Source: Neolentinus lepideus HHB14362 ss-1 (taxonomy: Eukaryota; Basidiomycota; Agaricomycetes; Gloeophyllales; Gloeophyllaceae). From it: 64,000 bases of DNA. Made by a program: the position numbers and the translations under genes. Positions within the stretch are counted from its first letter, which is position 1. Each line of letters begins with the position of its first letter. Shown one piece after another: positions 43,000 through 54,890 of this stretch. The DNA is taken from assembly GCA_001632425.1 (NCBI GenBank), contig KV425586.1, positions 124,001 through 188,000 on the forward strand, written 5' to 3'. The notes below the pieces were generated by a model, which made no database searches, was not told the origin of the DNA, and worked only from the letters and a program-made list of their open reading frames with translations.

Positions 43000-44496
43000 A
43001 TGGTTCACATCAATACCCTCCCCAAGGAGATAATCTCCCAGATGTTCAAAGCATACATCACCTCCTGCTTACCCATCGACAACTCCTACGCACCACCACC
43101 ACACCCTTCTCAGCCTTATGAGTGGACGAAGTTGATGTTGGTCTGTCGGCAATGGGCGAATATTTTGGGTGGAGACAACTCGAGCTGGTTCTGGAACACC
43201 ATAGTGATTACTTCAGATCCGGATGCCACAGATACCATCCTAGAGCGCAGCCAAAAGGCACAACTCTCCGTTACAGGAACACTAGCCGACGCCAGGCAAT
43301 TAGTAACGCAGTACCATATCCAGAGGTTCCAGCATGTCTCTGGACGGATTCGATCACTAGACATCGCCACATCGAGAGCGGTTCTCCGGCTTTGGAACGA
43401 CTCGACAGACATGGCCAACCTAGAGGTATTGAAGGTGACGCAAGTCAAGGGTGGTCACCTACGCACGGAGGACGAAGGGCGCTTGCTCGCGCGTTTCGAG
43501 GCCCCGAAACTAAGGAAGCTCGAGCTGAGAGGCTTCAGCTGGAAGGCAATCGAGCCTGTCTTGAAGGGTGACCTGGAGGAAGTCATATTGAAGGGGAACA
43601 CGTTAATCCCTACTGCCGCGTTCCTACGCGCCCTTCATAGGATGCCTAAGCTGCGTGTACTGAGCATCCAGTGCGACATGCAGTCAATCCGGAGGGAGCG
43701 CGTAGCCAACGTCAGTCTGCCTAATCTTCAGTCGGTCAGCGGCTTGATCGGCAACCCAGTCGACGTCGAGTACCTCGCGTTTGTTCGTGCTCCATCTCTT
43801 CATTACTTGGCAATCACTATGTCATCTGAGGACGACGACGATCTTCAGCAAATCCTACTGCATATACGTCAGGTGCTCACCTCTGTGGCCGACAATTGCA
43901 ACCTGCGCAACGCCCGGATCTATGCCCCATCTCCGAAGGGCATCGATGTTGTCCTCACAGAGGGAGACGCACCGATCTTCCGAGCGCAGCGAGGAATCGA
44001 CCTCAGCCTGTGTGTCGAGAAGCAGGCTAGGGCCATGGCGATGCTATCCCCTATCCTGAATCACACACTTAGGAAAGTCGAAAAACTTGTCATTCCTGAT
44101 GCGCAGGGGTACAGTGGTGAGAAGAAGGATGTAGCTCGGGAGTGGAGCGCACTCTGCAGACAGATGCCGCATGTGCGTGTGCTGCATCTTCAGGGTCACG
44201 GCGTAAATGCACTGCGTAACGGTCTCGACTATCATCAAGGTGGCAAAACCTACGGTCTGATCTTTCCCAAGCTAGAGTCGGTCCTCCTGGATGGTGTCAG
44301 ATTCCGACCTCCCGGGAAGGGGAATAAATGGGGTTTCTGGCACGGTCTAAAAAGATCATTGATGCGCCAAGACATGGCAGGTCAAATCAATAATCTTACC
44401 GTCTACAACGGATTTGAGTTCTACCAGAAGGATTTCGATGCACTGACGAGCTTGAACTTGGCAGTCGAGTGGGACATGATTGAACGCAAAAAATAG
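43000..44496 (+). CDS. F-box/LRR-like protein, type A (right copy)
   Basis: 498 residues, single exon, colinear with the left copy without indels. F-box LPKEIISQMFKAYI and WTKLMLVCRQWANIL, central GIDLSLCVEKQAR, motif IPDAQGYSGEKKDVAREW, and C-terminal module VRFRPPGKGN, INNLTVYNGFEFYQKDFDAL, VEWDMIERKK. By my count about 20-25 residues differ from the left copy over the whole open frame. The start is ATG 43000; upstream codons are open only from a GTG at 42922. The proline-rich loop in the F-box (SYAPPPHPSQP) is one of the variable spots. Both copies look functional. Confidence 0.88.
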   Translation: MVHINTLPKEIISQMFKAYITSCLPIDNSYAPPPHPSQPYEWTKLMLVCRQWANILGGDNSSWFWNTIVITSDPDATDTILERSQKAQLSVTGTLADARQLVTQYHIQRFQHVSGRIRSLDIATSRAVLRLWNDSTDMANLEVLKVTQVKGGHLRTEDEGRLLARFEAPKLRKLELRGFSWKAIEPVLKGDLEEVILKGNTLIPTAAFLRALHRMPKLRVLSIQCDMQSIRRERVANVSLPNLQSVSGLIGNPVDVEYLAFVRAPSLHYLAITMSSEDDDDLQQILLHIRQVLTSVADNCNLRNARIYAPSPKGIDVVLTEGDAPIFRAQRGIDLSLCVEKQARAMAMLSPILNHTLRKVEKLVIPDAQGYSGEKKDVAREWSALCRQMPHVRVLHLQGHGVNALRNGLDYHQGGKTYGLIFPKLESVLLDGVRFRPPGKGNKWGFWHGLKRSLMRQDMAGQINNLTVYNGFEFYQKDFDALTSLNLAVEWDMIERKK

Positions 44497-46583
44497 AAAC
44501 ACCAGACGGTCAGATGGACGGTCCTTAACTCATTCTAGATATTTTCTGGACACTTCCTCCGATTCTTCCCATACAGGATGCAGGGCAATGTGCTGATGGA
44601 GACGAAGTTACTCGTAGGCCGGAGGGGCGTCGAGACGGATGGGTTTGAATAAAAGAGACTCTCACGCACCTCGCTTTGTATTCCATCTAAAAAGGCGTCT
44701 CTTTCATCCTCGAGAACGACGACACGTTATCGGAACGCCATATCATTTCTTGTCAGAGCAGCATCGGAGATGGCGAGTGAAACGGTGAGCGGCAAACGCA
44801 AGCAAGAGCTACGTGAGAGTTGATTTGCGTGTGGCTTTACGGTTGCTTTACGGCGGCACGGCATCTCCCGATAAATTTCGCAGCCACAAATAGCCACCGC
44901 CACAAAGTTCGCTTTCAGTTATACTCCTTCAGGCAGAGGACTTGGATTCCTGTAAGTAGGACTCACCAGGTTTTGCAGGCGCTGTTGTTCTTGGAATACG
45001 AGGTGCTGCATTATTCATGCTCATGGTTCTGGCATTTCTGGTGAAGCGTTCCGAGAAGTCAAGAGCGGAGCGACGCTCACAAATCTCTTCAAGCTGTATC
45101 GCACTCTCCTTTACATTGCTCCTGTCCACGCTTCAAACACCTTCTCTTCTGCCAGAAGTTGGTCACGACGCTTCCCTGCCACGAACCCTTTTGTCCTACG
45201 CAATAGGACGTTCCTGGCTCTCGGCCCATCATTGCAATGCATCACCTTGCGTACCATCTAAATGGATCGCTCTCTATCAGAACGTGTCTATCACGCTCAT
45301 CGGCATGAGCTGCACCTGAGACGCGTGGCCATCATCCGTCTTGAGGAATGAAAATCCACGGTGGACGGAAACAAATTCTGTTCGGGATGTACTAAGCTGC
45401 CGCGATGCTATCAGACAATTTCAGTGACCCGGGAGTGGACTCATCGCGCTAGGGAATCTTCACGCTACCAGTGAGCGGACGCGCCTACTGAAGCAACCAT
45501 GATCTGCGGATCTCAACCACGATAGACTAGCGATGCGCTTGTTCGGCATTCATTGCTACCCTGAAGCCTTCTGTGGACATAATTCTCGGAGTACTACAAA
45601 GGAAATCGATTATGCTACAAGTGCCGTCGAGTTCTGTACCTTCACAGAAGGTGGAAGATTACTGCAGCAGTTCTGACACGTCAGCATCCGTTCTTTGTTC
45701 TTCTTGCGCTCGCCAACTTGCTGGGGTATCCCTGCTAACACATCTGTTCGACAGACATTAATCTCCAAGGGGAGAAGTATATTTTCAGAAGTACAGTAGT
45801 GCGCCTTCATGCACTAGAACGTTGGGATCTACTCCATCGGACCTCGTGGCCCTAAGTCCCATGCAGAGCTGAGGTGCCTACGCTGACTTCGTTGTAGGAT
45901 ACAAGCCCCCGATGGCGGGGATGCCGACCGTCCATTATCGGCCCGTCGGCGGTGAACATACAACACCGACATCCTTGTAACCATTATCCTACAGGTCCCT
46001 TCAGTGAGATGCGCAATCATTCCAGACGCCACGGTTGGACGTGAGGCAGTTGCAAATTACGGTGCGCCATATTACGATAATCAGCGTCTTCCCGACGCTG
46101 TGGTTGCCAATAGTGGACGTACTACGAAGGCTGCAGTATGGATTGGAAGTCATAAAATCCGCTTGCTTCGCTTGAGGTTCATATAGTTTACTGGTGAATG
46201 AGTACACAACGTACTTCAACACCAAGAATATCGTTGAGGTCGGAGACAATTAGAAAATATTTCATTGATATGGACAGTAAGGAAACACGATGCTCAGACA
46301 GCTGCGTAGCCAAACACCGTTCCCATCCTATCTGTCGAGGGCTAGTTCACCACTCGATCCACAATCAGGCCTGAGACAAGTGTACGTTGCTCGAGTATAT
46401 GGGAGGGCCGAATATCGCGCTGCAGGTCTGTATGACTAACAGCGCGAAGCACCCATCATCGGCGTCCTTCCCGAGATGACTATTCAACGAAATACCGTAC
46501 AATACACGCTATACACTACTATTATTATATATTATTGCACCCGTACAAAATATTCCACACGAAGTCCCATATCCTCTCCACCT
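44497..46583. other. Right-arm interval between F-box A and DUF3292
   Basis: 44500-44900 resembles the left 25700-26027 interval. 44929-45319 (minus) holds the right copy of the unknown ERFTRN segment (CERRSALDFSERFTRN, MNNAAPRIPRTT). 46000-46180 aligns to left 24300-24450. The lipase, the A-type fragment and the tandem direct repeat of the left arm are absent; the interval is about 2.1 kb here against about 5.4 kb on the left. No intact gene recognised. Confidence 0.4.
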
Positions 46584-49153
46584 CTACCAGCTCTCCCACT
46601 TCTGCCCGTCCATCGCCACAAGTCTATTGAACAGCTCATCTCTCTTCTCAATCGCCGTACACAACCTCGCCTTTCCCTCTCCGTCCACAATCTCCAATCC
46701 ATCCACAATCTCCATCCCAAGCGCATATCCCACCAACAACCGTCCCTTCGCACCAAGGCCCCCGACCTTCTTCAGCTCCCTAATCTCACTAGTCCCAATA
46801 CTCCACAGCGGCTCCCCTTTCCCACTACTGCCATGGATAAAAGCAACGCATGGCGAAGTTGCCTGTGTGCTAATGATAATCCTTCCCTTCTTGCCCTGAT
46901 ACCGCGCGTTAAACGTCGTGGGGCCGTTACACGCCTCTCCCTTTGCATCATGTAAAACCCCAAGCCGGCGTTTCGACTGCTCGTCCCCGGTTAACGTCGC
47001 GCGCACTTTGTCTGCGCCGAAGACAGTGCTGACACCCGTGCGCGCCGTTGCCTTGACAAAGTTCAAGAAGCGCAGCTGTTTCTTGGGCTGGGCTTTCTCT
47101 TTCTGTGCCTGCGCCTCTACCTCAGCAGCCGGGTCGGGGTGTTGGATCGAATCCAGCTCGGCTTGCGAGACCTCCATGGGCATGTCATCTGCAGCCAGTG
47201 GGGTAGTTGGACCGTCCGGCGGAGGCTCGTCAGTACCACGAGACGGTGGAGGAGGAAGAGGGGCCTTGTGTGCTTCCCCGATCCGCAGGAGAGTAAGCGT
47301 CAGCTGAGCGTTCGTCGGAGCACCCTTGAGTATCGTACTACAGAAGAAATAGTCGTCAGCAATAGTGGGTGAATTGCAGATCAAGTATACGTACTTCCGT
47401 GGCTCAAGATACCACCGCCAGTTGGGCACGAGCTGCTCCAGCATTTCGAAGCCCTGAACCAAGACAGGCTGTCCGAAGAACACGAAACCAAGGATAAACG
47501 TAGTGGCATTATACACCAGCCGCGCGTCGAGGACTAACGACACGAGAATCAAAGGTGCAATAATACCAGCAAGCCTTTGTCGCACAGAAATACCAAACGG
47601 CGGCGTGGGTGACAATGCACTATGCAGAACACCATCAGTACGAGTTCCAAATCATCTGGACAAAAGGAAAGAAACCTAGACTTACTTGCCAAACACCTCC
47701 CAAGTATCGGCAACAACCGCCATTCCCCTCATTACCGGACGTGCCTTCTCCCACACAGCCTGATTCATAGGCTCCTTCGTCTTATCCATCTCCCCTCTCG
47801 GCTTCTTCCCACTCGCCACCTCCTTCGCCTCCCCAGCCCCAGCGATCATGTCCCCCATGTCCGGCACGGCCTTGCCAATCGTATCATTGTAGCCTTTTGG
47901 GGCCTCATTGTCCACAATTCCTTCTGCCGCTTTCCTGTCCGCCCTAGTTTCATCAGGACCTTTGCCAATTGCGGTACCCGCGGCGAGCCCTGCGAGACTG
48001 GTGACGAGGTTCGACGCCTCATGCTCAACGGCTTCGCCCTTGTACTTCTCAGGTGCTCCGGTGAGCGAGTCCTTGCTATCGAGTTGCCCAGAGCGGGGTT
48101 GCTGCAGAGTGCCTGTAGACGCGGAGACAGCAGCGAGAGGTGCAGGCGGGAAGAGGATAGGGCGAGATTGAGGGAAGGTTATCAGGGTAAATAAAAGGGT
48201 GAGAAAGGTCGGAAAGAGGACGTTCAGTGCCCATGCAATGTAATAGCCCTGTAGCATGAAAAAGTTAACTCACATGCGCAAGAGATAATCCGTGATCTGA
48301 CGTACCGCCATCCATGCTATGGTCCGGTTGCGTTCGTTCCAGGAACGAAGGCGTGCAACATGCTTCGCGAAGGCAGCTAGACCTGTGACCTATCGTGCAG
48401 GTCGAAATCATGCTAAGACAACCGTGAAAGAAAGGACATACCACTGTGACATAAACACGTTCAATCCGACTCCGGAGCTTCTCAGGAGCAAACTTTTCCT
48501 CCTCAGCTGGCCAAAGGTCAAGTCCGCCCGGTAGGGGACCATCGATCGCTTTGACATGGTACAATTGCTACAGGGCGCGTCAGCCCAGCCGTTAATACGA
48601 GTCAAACGTCGATCACCTTGTTAAATCTCCGAATCAAGGCCCACAAGTCCCCATTGTCCAGGCCGCTGACAAGTTGACCTGCGGTAGCGCGATCCCATCC
48701 TACATCCACTAGTCCCTTATCTTCCTCGGTCTCTTCTCCAACAACCTTTCCATTCAACACTGTTCGTGCACGCGGATTCGCAGGGGGAAATGCATCGTCC
48801 TGTCGCGACGACTGGATTCCTTCCATCGTTGCGGAAGAGGGAGGAGGATGAGTTGTATCTATGACAGTAGGCTCGATCGAGGTAGAGGACGGTTCGGTAG
48901 GGACGGTCGAAGGATGATCAGTGGTTCCGGTCGGATTGGCAGACGGTTCTGGTGAAAAAGGTTTGTTCGAAACCGATCCATGCGCATGCTTGTAAGCATC
49001 GTCGATTGAATGTGCCTCGATGGGTTCATGAGCTACACCGTTTGGATCTGCAAGGTTGGTGTGGGCATCTCCGTTGGTCACCGGCTGAGCAATAGCTTGT
49101 ACAGTCGGGTGAGTCGGTGGCGCAGTATAGGACTGTTCTGATATGTCCGGCAT
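46584..49153 (-). CDS. DUF3292 family membrane protein (right copy)
   Basis: 762 residues. Exons, coding order: 49153-48617, 48567-48442, 48389-48306, 48248-47686, 47619-47395, 47337-46584. The same six-exon structure as the left copy, with the first five exons identical in length; exon 6 is nine bases shorter, in frame. Hydrophobic segments (GYYIAWALNVLFPT; AGIIAPLILVSLVL; FILGFVFFGQPVLV) and the C-terminal GRAM/PH-like region (FNARYQGKKGRIIIS, LKKVGGLGAKGR, ELFNRLVAMDGQKWE) are all kept. The N-terminal exon differs at about one residue from the left, while exon 4 and exon 6 differ more. Function unknown; predicted membrane protein. No disabling change found. Confidence 0.9.
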
Positions 49154-50331
49154 CAGTCAGAGGAGAAGAAGACGAGGATAATACGAGCCTGCTGGTGAAC
49201 TGTTTTATGTCTGACCGCGTACTGACCATGACATCACGTCGGGGCGGCTGTCAGACTGGATCGACAACGCAGCCGCGGGTTCCAGGAGCATCTGCAGTCA
49301 CAGGTACAACTGTGAGTGAGACTTTTTCGATGATGCCGGCGAACATCTAGAGAAACATTTACGACAGAGTGCAGGCAACTAGAAGACGCATGTCGAATCG
49401 CGATGTCGATTTACGATTTGAGGCCAGACCCTGAAGACCAAGGAGAGCAGAGGCAATGTTGCGGAGACGGACGATCATTCGAAAGTCACTGGTTTCACGG
49501 CGCGAATATTGGAGTGACTTACTTGCCAATGGTCCTCGACGAGAACAGCGTCGATGTGTGGTGTTCGCGCTTGACATTGGCGTGAGATGATCGACGACGG
49601 TCGGGGGGAAAGATATGAATGAGGGATTCTGTAGAGACATTGCTTTATATTCCAAAACTGACATGTGTACGATGCATCAAGCTCAAGTGCGAAGGAAGTG
49701 GTTGCTGCAGATCGAGAGCGAACAAAAGCGCGCTCGCCTCTAACGGGTAGCTTAGCTGCCAAATTGGGTAAACAAGCCGTATGGCTGGCGCCGTGCTCAA
49801 GTTCTAATATCGAGGGTAAATTAGGCTCGTTCAGATACCACGAGAGTTGGATTGCATAGGATAGCAATCTTTAGCACGGGAAAGTAACCTAGGTGCTGGG
49901 CCGAATGCCATAGTCTCGCTCTCCTTCGCGTAACGAGCAGATTAACCGATGTAAGAAAATGCTAAAGATTCACTGTGCAGGGTGACTAACTTCATGTTGG
50001 TCACTAATTCATACCTAAAATTCCAGCATCTCTTCAGTTTCAGGAGCAAGTACTGTCGTTGGGCCACAGACAAGTGACTGCCTAGTTGAATATCCCACGC
50101 CACAGTGTCCAGGTAAATAACCGTCAATAACCATACACATTTCCCACTCTGCCACACAACGTTCGCTCTATCGACTGCAGCTAGAGTCACTACCGCGCAC
50201 TCAAAGCTGCTTATCTTATATACTCAATCTCCTAGACGCGTTTCGAGGTGAATTCACTATACAAGTGATTGAAAATTCTAAAGTTGATCTACCACATTAC
50301 CCCGTGCCACAACTCTCACCAGACAAACAAG
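49154..50331. other. Divergent upstream region of DUF3292 and F-box B (right)
   Basis: Bidirectional intergenic region; DUF3292 leaves to the left and B to the right. 49154-49660 matches the left conserved upstream block, and 50080-50331 matches the left region before B. This is the uninterrupted version of the site that carries the MITE-like insertion on the left (junction near 50080-50145). No gene recognised. Confidence 0.45.
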
Positions 50332-52050
50332 ATGGCATTACAAAAACAAATGAACTTCCCACCTGAAATTATCGGCGAAATTGCCTCCTACATGGGCCAG
50401 GAAGCCAGAGAGGCCTCAAAGAGCAACAGCACAGTCTCACCTTACGGGTGGAATGTCCTCGGTTTGGTCTCCAAGACATGGAGGAACGCGGTTTTCTACA
50501 GCGCAATGTTATGGAAAGAGGTCGTCATCACCAGTGCCGAGGCGTTGCGGAATGCTCTAGTGCGATCTGGTCGTTGTACAGTCACTGTCCGTGGCATTGT
50601 CAGTGGCGACGGTGGCAGGTCAGTGAGCACAGAGTTGGAGGCACATTGCCGGCGGATGGAGGTGTGCGAAAAGTGGATGAGACAGCGCAGTATTAGCGCA
50701 CACATGAGGCTTTGCTTTGCGAGGGAGTGGGCTATGGAAAAGGAGATGAAAGAACGGATATTGGAACGAGCAAAGGAAGAAGACCTGCGGAAGTTGGTGT
50801 ATATCCGGAGAGCATTATCCCGCATCACGGCGTTTCAACTCACTATGTCGTCCTTGATGCTACAGAGAATTGGAGGACCAGATCGGACGAGGGCTTCAAT
50901 GTTGGAAGATTTGGACCTTCGACGAACGGATAAGCATGGTCAGGTGGATTTATCCCTATTCGCTTCCCCTGTTCTGCGACGCTTGAAGCTATCGGGTGCC
51001 GGTTTCGACTTCCACGAGCTCCACATGCTAATGTGCCCGGCATTAACGCACCTCACGCTTTCATGGACCAAGACCCCTATAACAACGGGCGAAATCATTG
51101 GCCTGTTGTCATCGGCGCCGAGATTACATTCCATAAAGCTCGAAATCGACATCATCCCGGACTTTGCCCTGGACACTATTGTGAAGGTCATCACACTCCA
51201 GGAGCTACGTCGTTTGGAGGTCAGCATCTGGGGCATTGGCGAAGCGGAGCTGCTTGCCTTTGTCAACACCCCCAATTTGGCATATGCATCCCTCGACATC
51301 ATCTGCACAGATGAATTGGAAGACGTGATGGACCTCCTAGGCAGGCGCGTCGAAGGACTTAGCAGGGTACACCTCTCTGGGTGTACAATCTATGCACCGA
51401 ATTCTCAAAGCACTCATCTGATGTTCACCCCCGAGGCATCTGCAGCAAGCTATTCCGCGCAAACGAGCGGGATTCACCTAAGCTTCACTGAGTTCGACGA
51501 TCGCGACGAAGATACGGTTCTCGGCCTCATCGGCCAACATCTGGGTTCATACTTGGGCGCTGCAGAGTACCTCAGTGTCCAAGATGGCAGGGCATACACA
51601 GGTCAAGCCGTCGAGACATGGAGGGAGGTGTACCTGCTGATGGATAACATCAAAGGACTGCATATTTCTGGCAGGAGTACATCGACTCTGCCAACCGGGC
51701 TAGTCTTCCCCGAGCGTGTAGGTCGATTCTGGGAATACCCTGCACTGTTCCCGCTCCTAGAGTCCATCAAGCTAGAATCCATCTGGTTTCGACAATCATC
51801 GCGACCTGCTGATAGAGATGAAGGCGATTTCTTAAATCGTCTAATAAACTCTTGTCAGCGACGTGGCGACGATTACATTCAAGAGCTTACAATCATAAAA
51901 GGCATCAATATCACCGGGAAGGATATTCGAGCCTTGAAGAGACTATTCGGCAGCGTAAACTGGGATGGTCTCAGGATAATCAAATACAAGAACGATGTCC
52001 ACGAGGACGGCGTGGATTGGGAAGACGAGGACGAAAATGAGGATGAATGA
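50332..52050 (+). CDS. F-box/LRR-like protein, type B (right copy)
   Basis: 572 residues, single exon. F-box-like block FPPEIIGEIASYMG, GWNVLGLVSKTWRNAV, LWKEVVI; charged helix MEKEMKERILERAKEEDL; leucine-rich middle (LEDLDLRRTD, LRRLKLSGAGF); central SRVHLSGCTIYAPN; motif VQDGRAYTGQAVETWREV; C-terminal module SIWFRQSS, QELTIIKGINITGKDIRAL, VNWDGLR and an acidic tail. The start is ATG 50332 in GACAAACAAGATGG context; the frame is open upstream only from a TTG at 50269. One Gln shorter than the left copy in the poly-Gln/Lys start (ALQKQ against ALQQKQ). Confidence 0.85.
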   Translation: MALQKQMNFPPEIIGEIASYMGQEAREASKSNSTVSPYGWNVLGLVSKTWRNAVFYSAMLWKEVVITSAEALRNALVRSGRCTVTVRGIVSGDGGRSVSTELEAHCRRMEVCEKWMRQRSISAHMRLCFAREWAMEKEMKERILERAKEEDLRKLVYIRRALSRITAFQLTMSSLMLQRIGGPDRTRASMLEDLDLRRTDKHGQVDLSLFASPVLRRLKLSGAGFDFHELHMLMCPALTHLTLSWTKTPITTGEIIGLLSSAPRLHSIKLEIDIIPDFALDTIVKVITLQELRRLEVSIWGIGEAELLAFVNTPNLAYASLDIICTDELEDVMDLLGRRVEGLSRVHLSGCTIYAPNSQSTHLMFTPEASAASYSAQTSGIHLSFTEFDDRDEDTVLGLIGQHLGSYLGAAEYLSVQDGRAYTGQAVETWREVYLLMDNIKGLHISGRSTSTLPTGLVFPERVGRFWEYPALFPLLESIKLESIWFRQSSRPADRDEGDFLNRLINSCQRRGDDYIQELTIIKGINITGKDIRALKRLFGSVNWDGLRIIKYKNDVHEDGVDWEDEDENEDE

Positions 52051-52560
52051 GACACTTTTACAGAGGGTGAGTGGGTAACGGGAGCAAGAAGGAATGATGG
52101 AGGTGATAAAGGCGAGGGTTAATTTCGAAGTGAGAGAAGATTGCGAGCGTATGTCATGAGACTTGATGATCTGCTTTGTACATATTGACAACAGTGAATT
52201 GGATCGCACAAATCATCTGACCGAAGTGACGACTTATGGGATAGACAGCCCAACATCTGACAGATAATCGAAAATTATCGGTAAATCCGTCTGGGACACT
52301 GGCGTCCACTATTCCTGCAGCTATCTTCCTCTTCTTCACCGAGAATGGGAGGGAGACCTGACGATTTCGAGAAAAAATAGGCTGGACCCAAGAATCCTGT
52401 CTCATTGACGCAAGACAGAAAAAAGTCGATGTCCAACGGACAGAACGAAGTTTTTCGACGAGCGTGGCTGAGAGAACAAGACCTTCGGAACGCCGGAATT
52501 GTGGCTCTACAAACAGCACCAAAGTTCGGAAGCCACACACGGCTATCGTGTGGGGCTACT
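52051..52560. repeat. Block downstream of F-box B (right), second copy
   Basis: Mirror of 14261-14806. Contains the same TCGAAAATTATCGGTAAATCC-like and AAGTTTTTCGACGAGCGTGG-like stretches. It is the copy in the expected place after the B gene; a third copy lies at 58658-59060. Confidence 0.6.
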
Positions 52561-53260
52561 CGTATGCTGCCATTGAATACCGATGATACTCCTCAATCTA
52601 CTAGGCTTGTACAACGCGCAAGACTACAGGTGCCATGTCACTCAGCGTCCCGAACCACTCGGAGTCCGAAATACCTCCTGGCTCTATAGCGTTCTCTCGA
52701 GTCTCAACCTGGCGGAATTTCCGTTGAATCACACCCATGTTATACTGTGCCTACTCCGACCTGGACTTGGGAATGCACTTGGACGATTCAAGGGCTCTTT
52801 ACTCTGACAGTGACGGTGTTTTGCTCATCCCATAGAGTATTGTCTACAAAATCAATATATATCACGACATGACTGTACAAGATGGGTCTCGAAACCACAT
52901 TGATTGATGTTTCTGTAGGTGCACGGAAGACGAGCTTACTGATGATAGCGTTTTCCGAGTTCCCGCGCAGTTCATGGCGAGTTGAAGAGCGTGGTCTGGC
53001 AAGAACTTACTCACCGTTTGAGTGCTTGCGGAGAAGGTGAAGCTGTCTAATCATGATCGTGCTTCTCCCTACCGACAGGTCATGATTATGTCAAGTTCAC
53101 GCCGTTCACAAACGAGAATTACGAGAATGTACCTTCTCAGTCGAACCTCTTTCACCGGGCCAACTATGTCGGGAGATACTTCGTGGAGAACCTCTCGACC
53201 AAACTATAATCAACACCAACAACTATGTCTTATCCAACAATATTTCTCTTCCCCGCCACC
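52561..53260. other. Right-arm sequence of unknown origin between B and E-like debris
   Basis: No counterpart found by eye in the left arm and no gene recognised. It stands where the C block would be expected if the right arm mirrored the left. Confidence 0.3.
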
Positions 53261-53269
53261 GTCTCCTGT

Positions 53270-53720
53270 CTTTCTCCTCTGCTCATCGGATAATCTCGCT
53301 GACTCTGATAGCACTTCTACCGCGACGACAACACTGATATCTAGCAGCTTGGATTATTTTCGATCCGTCATCGTCTGCATTGATGACGCTCACTGGATCA
53401 CTTTCGATACCTCCAGCTTTCCTGTTGCTCCTCTCGTCCTCAAATGCAAGCAAGTTGTCCATTCGTGAATGAATGCCACAGACTATGGATGCTTCACATA
53501 CATCTGCCACATTGTGAACTGTAAGTGTGTTGTTTTGTTTTCGACGGGAGACACTGACAGAACCTAAGAAATTCTTCATCGGAGTTGTCGGGCCGCACCC
53601 TCTGGAACTGTTTGAGGTGACCTTCCTTTGCTGGGAGAATCGCAGTCCTGCTGATCCGAATGACATCTGTTTTGACCCCACAAACTAGTTGCCACTTCCT
53701 GCATCCCCGGATGATCAACG
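53270..53720 (-). pseudogene. F-box type E/D C-terminal remnant (inner right)
   Basis: Two minus-strand frames together show the C-terminal module in decay: HLKQFQRVRPDNSDEEFL with RFCQCL in one frame, and NNTLTVHNVADV in the other (compare SEDDFLDLL, HLQSEN, NTLTIREAVNI in E). It is closely related to the remnant at 63520-64000 in the same orientation: both contain CTCAC.GGATCACTTTCGAT and the block ATGGATGCTT. No F-box remains. Confidence 0.6.
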
Positions 53721-53839
53721 GGTATCAGTGTCAGCCCTAGCGCGTCCGCTACGGTCTCAATAAATTAGCTTTCCTTACTGGCACAATATATTTGCAAGCT
53801 GCCGTCTTGAGAAAGTAGACTTTGTGCTGCCGTCCAAGA

Positions 53840-54360
53840 TGATGTGGACTCATTTCGCGCTCTCTTGGTATACAGCGCAGCGTCTCGCGTCGTATTTCGC
53901 CGCCGATGTGTTCAAGCTACGTCCGACTGCCGTGAATATCTTTTCTACTTCGTCAACGGTAACATATCCTATCTTCAGCTGCATTGTTTTGACAGCGGGA
54001 AGGATTATCCAGTCGAAGAATGTGGCGCCAACTCTGCTGAGGATGCACAGCTCCAGATGTTGCGGATGCGGGTGACGTATGTCTCTTGCCACTGGAGTCC
54101 CCCGCACCGGTGCGTCAAGTACGAGGTAGTTGAGGCTTGGAGTCGCCCAGGTTGTCCTGCACATTTCCAGGGAACATGAGCAGGCTTCCATATGCCTGCA
54201 AAGTCTCGAGGCGAGGCGACAAGAGAGGTGAGTGGTATGTCGACGAAGGAGGTTTTGACAGGGAGAGTGCGAGTGATAGGGAAAAAAAGAGACAGAGCTT
54301 TTTCTCAACAACTCGCGAAAGAGATAAATTAAAGGTATGGGCGGAGGATTGCACAAGAAA
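53840..54360 (-). pseudogene. Leucine-rich F-box-family-like fragment
   Basis: The minus-strand frame 53850-54356 reads LNYLVLDAPVRGT, HPQHLELCILSRVGATFFDW, ILPAVKTMQLKIGYVT, DEVEKIFTAVG. This alternates strand and turn like the LRR part of other fungal F-box proteins but does not align well to types A-E. The N-terminal part of the frame is low-quality. It may be debris of a different paralog. Confidence 0.35.
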
Positions 54361-54890
54361 TGCTTAACGTGCTTGCCTCACATGCAAATGCGAGAAAAAA
54401 GGGTGCGAAGGCACAACCTCTACTCGACCAATAACGCTAGCCGAGCAAAATACTCACCTTATCAAACGGAACCTCAATTTCGGTGAAAACGGTACAAATC
54501 TGAACATGATGTTGGGACCTCGTATCCAATACTTCGACTCCAGATAGGACAAACTGCCATACACAGCAGCGAAGATACACTCGTGACATTTCGTGACCTG
54601 CCACGATGTGACGGGAGATGCCGCAAAGCTCGCTATCATCGTATCAATTTGCATCTGTCCTTGTATCCTCACGTCCCCGAGCTGCAGGGAGCGCCGTAAG
54701 TACTAGTCATTCGTTGTAACATAGGATGAAACAGGATACATATATAAGCTTTCGCCAATCACTACACACACTACCGCAACTGTCAAACGACGACCACTGA
54801 CTCCGTAGCTTTGTCGAGCTCACTGACTCATTATCCCTCCCACCCTCGGCCTTGTGATCATCTTCATCATGTCCTCGGTGTTGGCAGCAT
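54361..54890. other. Region downstream of right-arm F-box D
   Basis: 54541-54860 matches left 10140-10470 in mirror orientation, including the block around GACAGATGCAAATTGATA and GTCACGAAATGTCACGAGTG. Near 54541-54580 a 30-base block matches left 10576-10607 in a flipped sense, which marks the microinversion. No gene. Confidence 0.45.
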
